From Pelatocladus maniniholoensis HA4357-MV3 (GTDB taxonomy: Bacteria; Cyanobacteriota; Cyanobacteriia; Cyanobacteriales; Nostocaceae), in contig JAHHHW010000074.1 of the NCBI GenBank assembly GCA_019359115.1, positions 1-64,000 of the forward strand: a stretch of DNA of 64,000 nucleotides. Direction: 5' to 3'. The position numbers were made by a program, and so were the translations under genes. Shown one piece after another: positions 1 to 9,700 of this stretch (position 1 is the first letter of the stretch; every line of letters begins with the position of its first letter). The notes below the pieces were generated by a model. That model made no database searches. It was not told where the DNA came from and was given only the letters and a program-made list of their open reading frames with translations.

Positions 1-140
1 CAATCACCTTTCCCCAATCACCTTTCCCCAATCACCTTTCCCCAATCACCTTTCCCCAATCACCTTTCCCCAATCACCTTTCCCCAATCACCTTTCCCCA
101 ATCACCTTTCCCCAATCACCTTTCCCCAATCACCTTTCCC
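1..140. repeat. 14-bp tandem repeat array, 10 copies
   Basis: Ten perfect, uninterrupted copies of the 14-mer CAATCACCTTTCCC run from the window edge to base 140, so the true array extends further left. The unit reads as two heptamers, like the short tandemly repeated repetitive (STRR) sequences known from Nostocales spacers. It stops 7 bases before the ATG of the next gene and leaves no room for a usual ribosome binding site. There are no unique spacers, so it is not a CRISPR array. Confidence 0.95.
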
Positions 141-147
141 CTTTTCC

Positions 148-3105
148 ATGAAAATAGCGTTACCAGTTAGTCAAAAGTCCTTAATACAGTGGGTAAGCCA
201 AGCAACAGGAATCAGTTCTTTGGGCGTGAAAGTCCGGTTGCGGGGAAATGACTTACACATTCTTTGTGAAAGTCCAGAATGTCCTCAACGTTGGCGTACT
301 CTTTTGGATTTGCTGCACGCACTCCAACATACAGACTTGGATGCTCTAACTAAAAATGACCAACCCTCAATATACCAAGTTTTCGTCTACGGTCGGAAGA
401 AGGGGGAAAACCAACCGCAGTGGTGTCATCAGGTTTTCTTAAATCAGTTGGATCGACACTTAAAAGAGGTAGAACAAGCCTTAATTGCAGATACGAAAAA
501 ATCCAATCGCACGGGTGAGGCGCTAATTCTTTCTAATGAAAGTTTGGCACGTCAAGGCAACCCAGAGGCGATCGCTCGCTATTTGAGCGAAACTCTCAGT
601 AGTTTTGGGATTGGGGTAGAAGTCAAAGCTAGAAAGCAACAAGTTACTCTCGAAAATCCCATCAATCAAAACCGATTACTGATTTACTGTCAGTCTAGCT
701 ATACTCCCGATCCTTCATTAATTGCGGAACCAGTAGCTCAGAAGTTACGTAGTCTCAAACTATCTGGTTATCAAGATGCTGTGATCGCCACACAAGTTGA
801 TGGTGAAATAGATTTTGACTGGATGCTGCGAGTAGATTTGACGCCTCCAGAAATCATGTTGAAAGAATGGGCGCGTTGGGGAGATGTCCAGGCGATCGCC
901 TGGATTTTAAATGAAAAGCTGTCTGATCTGACAATCAAAGTCACAGCAAATCTCAAAGAATCGACGCTACATCTATTTTGCAGTCCTGCTAACTCCAAGG
1001 CAACTAACCAAATTCCAGATAAATCTCAGTGCTTAGATGCAATTCTGACTCAACTTCAAGCCCTTGCGCCCCAAGGAATTCTCGCCGCTACAGTTTATGG
1101 ACACAAAACAACTGATCACGAACCCGCTTGGATTGATTGGCAATCTTTACCTGCAACAGAACACCCAGATTTAGCAGTATCCGGGTTAGAATTAGCTTCA
1201 GCTGGCGATGAACCTGCTATTATTTTTTTACTTGAGCGTTTGCTCAACCCTGACTTAGATATTCGCCTCAAAACAGGTGGAACTCGTGTCCTGTTGTTAC
1301 GTAAAGGCGATTTATTACACATTATGTGCGAAGCACTTGTGTGTCCATCACGTAAACGAGTAGCAAATAAGGTTACTGATTTTGTTAAGCAGTTAAATAT
1401 AGTAGGAATTGCAGGTGTACGAGTATATGGCCGTCGATCTGGTAACAAGGAACCTTTCTGGAACTACGGCGTCGATTTTACAAATCGTGAACGCTTAGTA
1501 CCAGAGGCTACTCCAGAATTTGCTGCTACTGCTGCTTATGTTGGTGAGCTTTTAACAAGTGAGGCTAACGAGTCTTTGCTACGTCCCGATTTAACCAGCC
1601 AAGATATACAAAGTCTTTTTGCAGAAGTGTCTCAAGACTGGGGTGCAAGAATTAAAAGGTGGCTTTTAGCAACACAGCTATTTGCTGAAAAAGAACAATC
1701 GCAAGAGCAACAAGCAGAAGACAATGGCTGGCGAGTAGCTTTAGTTTGGGGTTTGCTTGGGTTTTTGCTAACTCTCCAATCAGACTGGGTTTTAGGTTAC
1801 ATCACTTCTCGTTTAATTCTCGAAACACCAAAAATTGCTAGTACTCCACCCAAGTTATCTTCTGCTGAAGATGAAACTCAGAAGTTGCAAAGAACAGTCT
1901 TTTTTACTAGTACATCGTCTGCTTCTGGAAATGAAGTATTTAACGCTTCTGGATTCACTCAACAAGAACATGAATCTATTACTAGGGGAAAAGCAACTGC
2001 AACTGCTATTTTATTGGCAGCGCGATCGCAAATGCCAAGTTTCAACGTTCGCCAATTAGATGAACAACTAGCACTCTACAAACAGCGTGTTGCTAAAAAT
2101 GGTAAACCACCAGATGTATTGATTATTGGTTCCTCTCGTGCTTTAAGGGGAGTAGATCCCACCACACTTTCTAAAACTTTGGCAACTCAGGGTTACTCAA
2201 ATATCGATGTGTTTAATTTTGGGATTAATGGAGCGACAGCTCAAGTTGTAGATTTTACCCTGCGTCGAGTGCTAAAAGGATCAGAACTGCCAAAAATGAT
2301 CATTTGGGCTGATGGTGCGCGTGCTTTTAATAATGGTAGAGAGGATCTTACCTTTAATGCGATCGCAGCATCCCCCGGTTATCAACAAGTATTGCAAAAA
2401 GCCTCAGCAAACAAAGATTCAAACAATTCACCAATGACTCCTGGATCTGTCAAACCGGAGCAAAGCTTTAAAACCACAACTCATACAGATAATAATTATC
2501 AAGCATTAGATGAATTGTTAAACCAAGCTCTAGCAAATATTTCTACAACCTATCACCAGCGTGGTCAACTCAAGAGTTTATTGAATAAAACACTGAAGTC
2601 TTTATCCTTAGTGAAAGATAATTCTGCAATTCATTCAAAAACATCAACAGAACCAGAACAGGATGCTTTTGAGCAAGCTGTTGATTTTGATGGATTTTTA
2701 TCAGTACCTATCCGTTTTGACCCAGCTATATACTATCAAAAACACCCCAAAGTCAGTGGGAGCTATGACAATGACTATAAATCTTTCCAATTAGTGGGTG
2801 AGCAAGACGCCGCACTACAAGAAATATTGAAATTTTGTGCATCAAAAAAAATTATAATAGTGTTTGTTAATATGCCTTTGAGTGCAGAATATCTTGATTC
2901 AGTACGCAAAAATTATGAACAAGAATTTCAGCAATACATGTTACATTTAGCTGAAAATTCCAATTTAATTTATCGGGATTTGAGTTTAATCTGGCCTGAA
3001 GCCAATGAAAATTTTTCTGACCCCAGCCATCTGAATCTTTATGGTGCAGAAAAAGTCTCCAGAAAACTTGCGATTGATCCCATGATTCCTTGGCCGACAA
3101 AATAG
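148..3105 (+). CDS. DUF1574-like SGNH-hydrolase-fold membrane protein with N-terminal repeats
   Basis: 985 residues. Residues 1-500 hold about four degenerate copies of a module that ends in a pattern like LHILCES (also LLIYCQS, LHLFCSP, LHIMCEA), often followed by an element like VYGRK. One membrane segment lies near 528-551. The C-terminal part looks like an SGNH/DltD/AlgJ-type domain: GSSR at 661-664 would carry the nucleophile and DPSH gives Asp958 and His961. Cyanobacterial DUF1574 proteins have this C-terminal fold. The MBOAT gene starts 46 bases downstream, so I infer that the pair transfers acyl groups to an exported polysaccharide. The role of the N-terminal repeats is unknown. The ATG directly follows a repeat array without a Shine-Dalgarno sequence, so the start is uncertain. 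Confidence 0.75.
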   Translation: MKIALPVSQKSLIQWVSQATGISSLGVKVRLRGNDLHILCESPECPQRWRTLLDLLHALQHTDLDALTKNDQPSIYQVFVYGRKKGENQPQWCHQVFLNQLDRHLKEVEQALIADTKKSNRTGEALILSNESLARQGNPEAIARYLSETLSSFGIGVEVKARKQQVTLENPINQNRLLIYCQSSYTPDPSLIAEPVAQKLRSLKLSGYQDAVIATQVDGEIDFDWMLRVDLTPPEIMLKEWARWGDVQAIAWILNEKLSDLTIKVTANLKESTLHLFCSPANSKATNQIPDKSQCLDAILTQLQALAPQGILAATVYGHKTTDHEPAWIDWQSLPATEHPDLAVSGLELASAGDEPAIIFLLERLLNPDLDIRLKTGGTRVLLLRKGDLLHIMCEALVCPSRKRVANKVTDFVKQLNIVGIAGVRVYGRRSGNKEPFWNYGVDFTNRERLVPEATPEFAATAAYVGELLTSEANESLLRPDLTSQDIQSLFAEVSQDWGARIKRWLLATQLFAEKEQSQEQQAEDNGWRVALVWGLLGFLLTLQSDWVLGYITSRLILETPKIASTPPKLSSAEDETQKLQRTVFFTSTSSASGNEVFNASGFTQQEHESITRGKATATAILLAARSQMPSFNVRQLDEQLALYKQRVAKNGKPPDVLIIGSSRALRGVDPTTLSKTLATQGYSNIDVFNFGINGATAQVVDFTLRRVLKGSELPKMIIWADGARAFNNGREDLTFNAIAASPGYQQVLQKASANKDSNNSPMTPGSVKPEQSFKTTTHTDNNYQALDELLNQALANISTTYHQRGQLKSLLNKTLKSLSLVKDNSAIHSKTSTEPEQDAFEQAVDFDGFLSVPIRFDPAIYYQKHPKVSGSYDNDYKSFQLVGEQDAALQEILKFCASKKIIIVFVNMPLSAEYLDSVRKNYEQEFQQYMLHLAENSNLIYRDLSLIWPEANENFSDPSHLNLYGAEKVSRKLAIDPMIPWPTK

Positions 3106-3151
3106 TTTATTTGGTTAATGGTTAGTGGTTAGTGGTTGCATTGGAGATTAA

Positions 3152-4651
3152 ATGAACTTTATATCAATTTTATACGCAATATTTCTACTAAGTGTGCTTT
3201 TGATTTATTGGTTATTAGCACAACAGAAATTAAGGATATGGGTGCTATTGATTGCGAGTCTTGCTTTTTATGCATCTTTGCAAATTCAATATATCCCGCT
3301 TTTACTAGCACTAACTTATTGTAATTTCCGTATAGGAATAGCACTAGATCCGTATAATTCATCTAATCCCAATTCTTCCAATGTTCAAGAGTTTAATGAA
3401 GAGTTGCAGTTGTCTCAGGCTGATTGGAATAGTCAACGTTTAAAACTATTAGTATTGGGTATAAGTATAAATATTTTATTACTTTTGGGTTTTAAATATA
3501 TTCCACCTTTATATAATTTTATTTATCATCCTGCCACAAGTTTAAGAATTGAATCTTTGAAATTCATTGCACCTTTAGGAATTTCATTTTTCACATTTGA
3601 GTGTATTTCCTATTTAGTTGATGTTTACCGTGGAGCGCCTGCTAGTAAAGAATTTATTCAATTTGCATCATACAAATTATTCTTTGCAAAATTAATTTCT
3701 GGCCCTATTACTCGCTTCCATCACGTCGCCCATCAATTTCATCAATTACACTTTCCTTCCAGCAATATTCTGACAGAAGGTGTTTGGTTAATTGCTCAAG
3801 GAACATTCAAAAAAGCTATTCTGGCTGATCATTTGGGAATTTATGTAGATTTATGTTTCGGTAATTTGCAACGGGCTGGTAGTAATGATTTATGGTTAGC
3901 AATATTTGCCTACGGTTTTCAGTTGTATTTAGATTTTAGTGGTTATGTAGATATTGCCCGTGGGACTGCTTTACTATTTGGTTTGGTTATACCAGAAAAT
4001 TTTGACTTTCCCTATTTCAGCACTAGTATTGCTGATTTTTGGCGGCGCTGGCACATAACACTGGGAGATTGGTTACGTAATTATATTTATTTTCCTTTAG
4101 GTGGTTCTCGTCGGAGTTTAAATCGCACCTGCTTAAATTTAATGATTGTAATGTTAATTGCAGGTATTTGGCATGGTGCAGCATTAGGCTTTGTAATTTG
4201 GGGTGCATTTCATGGATTAGCTTTAGTTATACACAGACTCACTGATACCCTTAGCGATCACTTTGAATATTTGGAACATTTTTGGCACAATCCTTTGGGT
4301 ACGCTGATAGCTTGGCTATTCACACAATTTATGGTTTTTACTTCTTGGATTTGGTTTCGCCTACCAAATCTCCAAGATTCTTCTTTTGTCTTTAAACACC
4401 TTTGGGGTTATCCTGCTGATACTCAATTTACTCAAAAAGTCTATGTAGAAGCCCTCAATATTAGTCAGTATCAATTAGCAATAATTTTGGGCGTGATTGC
4501 TAGCTGTATGACAGTAGTTTATTTCTTCAATCGTCAATTAAAATTACAGTTCAATTGGCCTGTCAAACTCTTGTTCGTGCTTCCTTGTTTCTACGCTGTC
4601 TGGATACTTGCTCCAGAAGGAAGTTTGCCATATATTTACTTTGATTTTTAA
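3152..4651 (+). CDS. MBOAT family O-acyltransferase (AlgI/DltB-like)
   Basis: 499 residues with about ten hydrophobic segments. Family hallmarks are WRRWH at 297-301 and the catalytic-type His341 in WHGAALGF. MBOAT proteins of the AlgI/DltB type move acyl groups across the cytoplasmic membrane for O-acetylation of exopolysaccharide or for D-alanylation. The partner is the DUF1574-like SGNH protein just upstream, on the same strand and 46 bases away, which matches the common pairing of an MBOAT with an SGNH/AlgJ-type partner. The substrate cannot be told from the sequence. A weak GGAG-like site lies a few bases before the ATG. Confidence 0.9.
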   Translation: MNFISILYAIFLLSVLLIYWLLAQQKLRIWVLLIASLAFYASLQIQYIPLLLALTYCNFRIGIALDPYNSSNPNSSNVQEFNEELQLSQADWNSQRLKLLVLGISINILLLLGFKYIPPLYNFIYHPATSLRIESLKFIAPLGISFFTFECISYLVDVYRGAPASKEFIQFASYKLFFAKLISGPITRFHHVAHQFHQLHFPSSNILTEGVWLIAQGTFKKAILADHLGIYVDLCFGNLQRAGSNDLWLAIFAYGFQLYLDFSGYVDIARGTALLFGLVIPENFDFPYFSTSIADFWRRWHITLGDWLRNYIYFPLGGSRRSLNRTCLNLMIVMLIAGIWHGAALGFVIWGAFHGLALVIHRLTDTLSDHFEYLEHFWHNPLGTLIAWLFTQFMVFTSWIWFRLPNLQDSSFVFKHLWGYPADTQFTQKVYVEALNISQYQLAIILGVIASCMTVVYFFNRQLKLQFNWPVKLLFVLPCFYAVWILAPEGSLPYIYFDF

Positions 4652-4923
4652 TATCAAATTTCTATTTGATTTTTGAAAAACCCAGTACACTTTACTATTG
4701 CTTTTTACCCGTTAGAGTTATTTGTTGAACTTTAAGTTTACATAAATACATGAATTTAATAAACTAAATATTACGCAGTGTAAAGATATAAAAATTAACA
4801 AAAATGAGTGTATAAACGCTTGTAATAAATAAATTTTTGTGTAAAGTTTATTAATACAGGCAACGTTAATGTTTGTCTGAATACATTCTTCCAAAAATTC
4901 ATTCATCGCACTTATAAGAGCAA
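4652..4923 (+). promoter_or_regulatory. psbA upstream region and leader
   Basis: This 272-base AT-rich spacer must hold the psbA promoter and 5' leader. A possible -35/-10 pair is TTGTAA near 4820 and TAAAGT near 4842, 16 bases apart; neither is a strong match. The ribosome binding site is only a weak AAGAG 5-9 bases before the ATG. No start site can be assigned from sequence alone. Confidence 0.4.
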
Positions 4924-6006
4924 ATGACTACAACATTACAAAGACGCACAAGCGGCAACGCGTGGGAGCGTTTCTGTGAGTGGGTAACAAGCACCGAAAA
5001 CCGCCTTTATGTAGGTTGGTTTGGTGTGTTGATGATCCCAACTCTGTTGGCTGCAACCACCTGCTTTATCATCGCTTTCATCGCTGCACCTCCAGTAGAC
5101 ATCGATGGTATCCGTGAGCCTGTAGCAGGTTCCTTAATTTACGGCAACAACATCATCTCTGGTGCAGTAGTACCTTCTTCTAATGCGATCGGTTTGCACT
5201 TCTACCCCATCTGGGAAGCAGCTTCCTTAGATGAGTGGTTGTACAACGGTGGTCCTTACCAATTGGTAATTTTCCACTTCCTGATCGGCTGCTTCTGCTA
5301 CATGGGCCGTCAGTGGGAATTGTCCTACCGCTTGGGTATGCGTCCTTGGATCTGCGTAGCTTACTCTGCTCCTTTGGCATCTGCTACAGCAGTATTCTTG
5401 ATCTACCCCTTGGGTCAAGGTTCCTTCTCTGATGGTATGCCTTTAGGTATAAGCGGAACATTCAACTTCATGATTGTGTTCCAAGCAGAACACAACATCT
5501 TGATGCACCCCTTCCACCAATTAGGTGTAGCAGGTGTATTCGGTGGAAGTTTATTCAGTGCAATGCACGGTTCTCTAGTAACTTCTTCGTTGGTTCGTGA
5601 AACAACCGAAACCGAATCTCAGAACTACGGTTACAAATTCGGTCAAGAAGAAGAAACCTACAACATCGTTGCAGCCCACGGTTACTTCGGTCGTTTGATC
5701 TTCCAATACGCTTCCTTCAACAACTCTCGCAGTTTGCACTTCTTCTTAGCTGCTTGGCCTGTAGTGGGAATCTGGTTCACCGCACTGGGAATCAGCACCA
5801 TGGCGTTCAACCTGAATGGTTTCAACTTCAACCAATCAGTGATTGACTCACAAGGTCGCGTCATCAATACTTGGGCAGACATCATCAACCGCGCTAACTT
5901 GGGTATGGAAGTCATGCACGAGCGCAACGCTCACAACTTCCCTCTCGACTTGGCTGCTGCTGAATCTGCGACCGTTGCAATCAGCGCTCCTGCGATCAAC
6001 GGTTAA
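4924..6006 (+). CDS. psbA: Photosystem II D1 protein
   Basis: 360 residues, the standard full length. D1 binds the primary electron donor, pheophytin, QB and the Mn4CaO5 cluster in thylakoid photosystem II. The protein aligns without gaps to cyanobacterial D1 from MTTTLQ to the end. Gln130 (in MGRQWELSY) is the residue of the low-light or standard D1:1 type rather than Glu130, and Cys144 is present. The C-terminal extension follows LDLA, so CtpA should cut after Ala344 and remove 16 residues. The gene is monocistronic with a strong terminator. Its codon use is more GC-rich at third positions than its neighbours, as expected for high expression. Other psbA copies probably exist elsewhere in the genome. 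Confidence 0.99.
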   Translation: MTTTLQRRTSGNAWERFCEWVTSTENRLYVGWFGVLMIPTLLAATTCFIIAFIAAPPVDIDGIREPVAGSLIYGNNIISGAVVPSSNAIGLHFYPIWEAASLDEWLYNGGPYQLVIFHFLIGCFCYMGRQWELSYRLGMRPWICVAYSAPLASATAVFLIYPLGQGSFSDGMPLGISGTFNFMIVFQAEHNILMHPFHQLGVAGVFGGSLFSAMHGSLVTSSLVRETTETESQNYGYKFGQEEETYNIVAAHGYFGRLIFQYASFNNSRSLHFFLAAWPVVGIWFTALGISTMAFNLNGFNFNQSVIDSQGRVINTWADIINRANLGMEVMHERNAHNFPLDLAAAESATVAISAPAING

Positions 6007-6049
6007 TCATTAAATAACTGAGGTGTGGTAAATCGGGCCTCTACGAAAA

Positions 6050-6084
6050 TAAAAAAGCGCTTACTTAAAGTAGGCGCTTTTTTA
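6050..6084 (+). terminator. psbA rho-independent terminator
   Basis: GCGCTTACT pairs with AGTAGGCGC (one G-U pair) around a 3-base loop, with A6 before and T7 after the stem. It lies 44 bases beyond the psbA stop. Confidence 0.9.
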
Positions 6085-6747
6085 TGTTTGAATTAAGTTT
6101 CGTAGTAAGCAATGCGCGTGCTTAAAAAAAGGACTGTAAGCGCAGCATTCCCGCAGGCTAGTCCTTACTACAAGCTTGATTGACAGGTAATAGGCTTCAA
6201 AAGCGTCAGAGTTAATCAAGTGATTATTGATATTTTATTCAAAATATCTGTCTATGAAAATCTATTTTTAATTAACAGAATTAACAGAAATAACTATAGA
6301 CTTTTTGCAAAATCTATTTTCTTATATTTATCTACCGCTACCGCGATCGTCATTTTCAAACTTCATAAGATGCCCTCGAATTATCTGTTAATTCCTTCTA
6401 CAAAAAGCAGTCAGATTAACAGGAGTAGTTGAGCATCATTTGGCATTTTGGCAGAAGTCAGTAGCAAGCGGAGGATTAAACCTTTGTATTGCTAAGGGAT
6501 TGGGAGTATGGGAAATTCCTGTGATGGCTAACTTAGGGAACTCCAAAAAATAAATTATTCAACTCCTTCCCCCGTTTCCCCCGTTGTTCCTAGGGTGTTG
6601 ACTTTGATGGAATTTCCTCATTTTTTGTTCATGTAATTTTTGTGTCCCTGCGATCGCAAAAGCTATGTTACATAGGCTTTTGCCCAAATAAATACCACAT
6701 ATTTTGCATAAATTTTGACCCTCTAAAAAGGTACAAAGTCAACACCC
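6085..6747. other. Gene-poor spacer between psbA and hmpE
   Basis: No convincing gene. It holds a nested palindromic repeat (6102-6171), an AT-rich stretch with a short open frame that looks non-coding, and a candidate inverted-repeat element (6592-6748). Confidence 0.6.
6102..6171. repeat. Nested palindromic repeat, GTAGTAAG...CTTACTAC
   Basis: Outer arms GTAGTAAG (6102-6109) and CTTACTAC (6164-6171) enclose inner arms AAGGACT and AGTCCTT. The same architecture recurs at 57655-57711, so this is a dispersed cyanobacterial palindrome family. Confidence 0.7.
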
Positions 6748-6748
6748 T
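6592..6748. repeat. Candidate miniature element with 15-bp inverted repeats
   Basis: AGGGTGTTGACTTTG (6592-6606) and its exact reverse complement CAAAGTCAACACCCT (6734-6748) bound 157 bases with no open frame. The right arm reaches the hmpE stop codon. An internal hairpin near 6657-6682 (GCAAAAGCTATG/CATAGGCTTTTGC, one mismatch) could end hmpE transcription, but it has no T-run. No clear target duplication flanks the element. Confidence 0.55.
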
Positions 6749-9700
6749 TAGCTAGACAGTAGTTTCTCACCTTTGAGCATCCGCGATGCTGCTTCTAATA
6801 AGGCTTCTTCCAGATAAGGTTTGGTGAAATAACCACTTGCTCCCAAGCTAATAGCCATTTGTCGATGCTTGTCTGCACCCCGTGAGGTGAGCATAGCTAT
6901 GGGTAAATGATTAAGATTTGAGTCTTTTTGAATGCGAGAAAGTAATTCTAGACCATCGCAGCGAGGCATTTCAATGTCACAGAACACGAGATCGCAAGGT
7001 AAACCGGAACGCAATTTATCCCAGGCTTCTTGTCCATCACGTGCTTGTTCTACCCGATAACCCGCTTTGTTAAAGGTTAAAGAAAGCAACTCTCTAACTG
7101 TAATTGAGTCATCGACAATCAGCACTGTTGGATCAATTTTAGTTACAGACGTATCTGGCTGATTTTGAGTTGATTTTTGACTCAAAATACCAACTGTGCT
7201 TTGTTTAGAAGCCCGTCCCTGGAAGATATCAATAATTTCTAGTACATCAGCGATCGGCATAATTCGACCATCACCTAAGACAGTAGCACCAGCTACGCCA
7301 ACTGGTTTGGGGGCGGGTCCTTCAAATTGCTTAATCACAATTTCTTGTTCACTCAGCACTTGGTCAACCTGTAAGGCAACTAGTGTATTTGCCGATCGCA
7401 CTACAACCACGGAAATCATATCATCGTCTCGGTTCCCGCCGTAGACGTTACCTCGACTAAGTAGCCGATTGAAAGTTAAAAGTTCTTTTAAAGGTTTGAA
7501 TGGCAGCATTCTATCCCGCCAAGGAATGAGTTTTTCACCTGCGCCGCCCGCTTGGATATTTTTTACAGGTACGTCTAGGGTATCTTCTACGCCATCCATC
7601 GGAAAAGCTATTCTAGCTTTATCAGAAACACAGAAAAGCGCTTTGCAAATACTGAGTGTTAATGGTAAACGAATCGTAAAGCTGGTACCTTTGCCAATAG
7701 CAGAATCAACAGAAACTCCCCCTCGGATTTCACTTATTTTTGTATAAACTACGTCTAAACCGACACCACGACCTGCTAAGTCATCAGCTTGGTCTTTGGT
7801 ACTAAAACCTGGTCGGAACAGTAGATCATAAACCTCTATCGGGGGCATAGTTTTGGCTTGGGTGGGAGTAATCAAACCAACTTTGATTGCTTTTGCTTTT
7901 ACCGCATCCGAGTTAATTCCAGCACCGTCATCACTGACAGAAATTATGGTTTGATTACCTTGATGGAAAGCACAAACAGTAATGGTTCCCACAGGAGATT
8001 TTCCTTGAGAGCGTCTTTGTTCTGGCGTTTCGATACCGTGAGCGATCGCATTGTTAAGCAAATGTGTCAGTGGTGTTTTGAGATGTTCCAAAATCATTTT
8101 GTCAATCAAGGTATCTCGACCTTGAATCACCAACTCTACTTGCTTGCCATACTTAATAGAGTTGTCGCGCACACCTCGCGGTAATAAATCGGTAGCCTGG
8201 GAAAAAGGCTCCATTCGCGCTCTTGTCAGTCCTTCTTGCAGTTGGCCTGTAACTTGTCGGAATTGTCGTGCTACACGTTCGCTTTCTTCGGTGACAAAAT
8301 CAATGTCACTTGCAGACTCACGCACCCGCACGATCAGTTCAATCATTTCTTGGGACAAAGTATGGAAGGGTGTGAAGCGATCCATTTCCAGTTCACTAAA
8401 ACCCCTATCTGTATCTGATGTGCCGAAATTGCTATTTTTGCGACTAGCTAACAAAGATGCTTCTAGTAGCGATCGCTCATACAATTCCTGCATTCTTGTT
8501 CCCACATCCGAGAGATACTGTACCTGATGCAGTAGGTTATCTAATGACTGGCGTAAACGTTCCTGATCCTGCTCTAGAGTATTACGGTTGACTACCAACT
8601 CCCCAACTAAATTACTCAAATCATCCAGATGTTTAACAGGTACTTTCATTAATTGCTCAAATCTGGAAGTAGTATTCCAACCAGAGTTACGTCCACCTGT
8701 TAAATTGACTGTACTAAGTGTTCCCGCTCCCCCTACCATCCCTTCTAATTCTTTAAATTCATTCTCAATTTCTGGGGATAAAATCGGGTTGCTTGCATCT
8801 TTTTTAGAAAATCGTGGCGTAGATTGCTCTGCTACTACCGCATCTTCATTTTCCTCCAAAGTCAGAATTTCTTCTAAGGCAGCAAATTCAAGATCTGGAA
8901 TTGCGGAAGTATAAGCCTTTAGTGGTGCTTCTTCGTTGAGTAATTCACCTAACTCTGTAAATGCATTTTCTGCAAAAGCATCACTTTCTAGTTCTGTTTC
9001 TACAATTTCTGAGGTTTCCTCAATCAAATTCGCAATTTTTATCTCATTCTCGTAGCTTGAATCTTGTAAATTTAATTCAGTATCTGTTATTTCCAATTGG
9101 AAATTATGTTGTTCATATTCCGGCTGTAATTCTTCTTTTTGCAAATTTGACAGTAATATATTTTCACTCCAATCTAGGTTAAAATATTCTGCTATTACCT
9201 CTTGATTCCCAGCAATTAGTTTATCTAGAAAATCAATTTCTGAATCTGCCTGTGTTTGAGATGCAATCATATCTGCAAAATTTATATCTGCTACATCTGT
9301 TGTAAATAATGCATCATCATCAGAGTTAGGTTGAAAAGCAAAAGGATTATTTTTACTATCAACTTGCAACTCATGAGAGTCTGGTACTGGCAAATCATTA
9401 AATAAAACTTCTAGAGTTTCGTTGCTATTTTCTTCTATTCTGAGCGCATCTAACCAGTTAAGTTCTTGTTCAGTGATTGGTTGATGTAAATCGAAAGCTT
9501 GTATTTCTGTGGAAAAATGAGTAAATTCGGGAGTGAATTCTAGAGCTTCTGGTTGTTGTGAAATATTACGAAGATTTCGAGGAGACAATGCTTCATCAAC
9601 AGGAGATGTAATTGTAGAGTCATGTCCTGTTAATTCAGCAAAGAAATCATCGTTAGTATCCGTAGAGAGGATTAAGTCTTGGGGAAAACTTAAATCTAAA

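Noticed and set aside
1-140. CRISPR array
   Set aside because: The repeats are contiguous 14-mers with no unique spacers.
6220-6432. 70-codon open frame in the psbA-hmpE spacer
   Set aside because: It is AT-rich, Ile/Asn/Lys-rich and has no ribosome binding site or recognisable motif.
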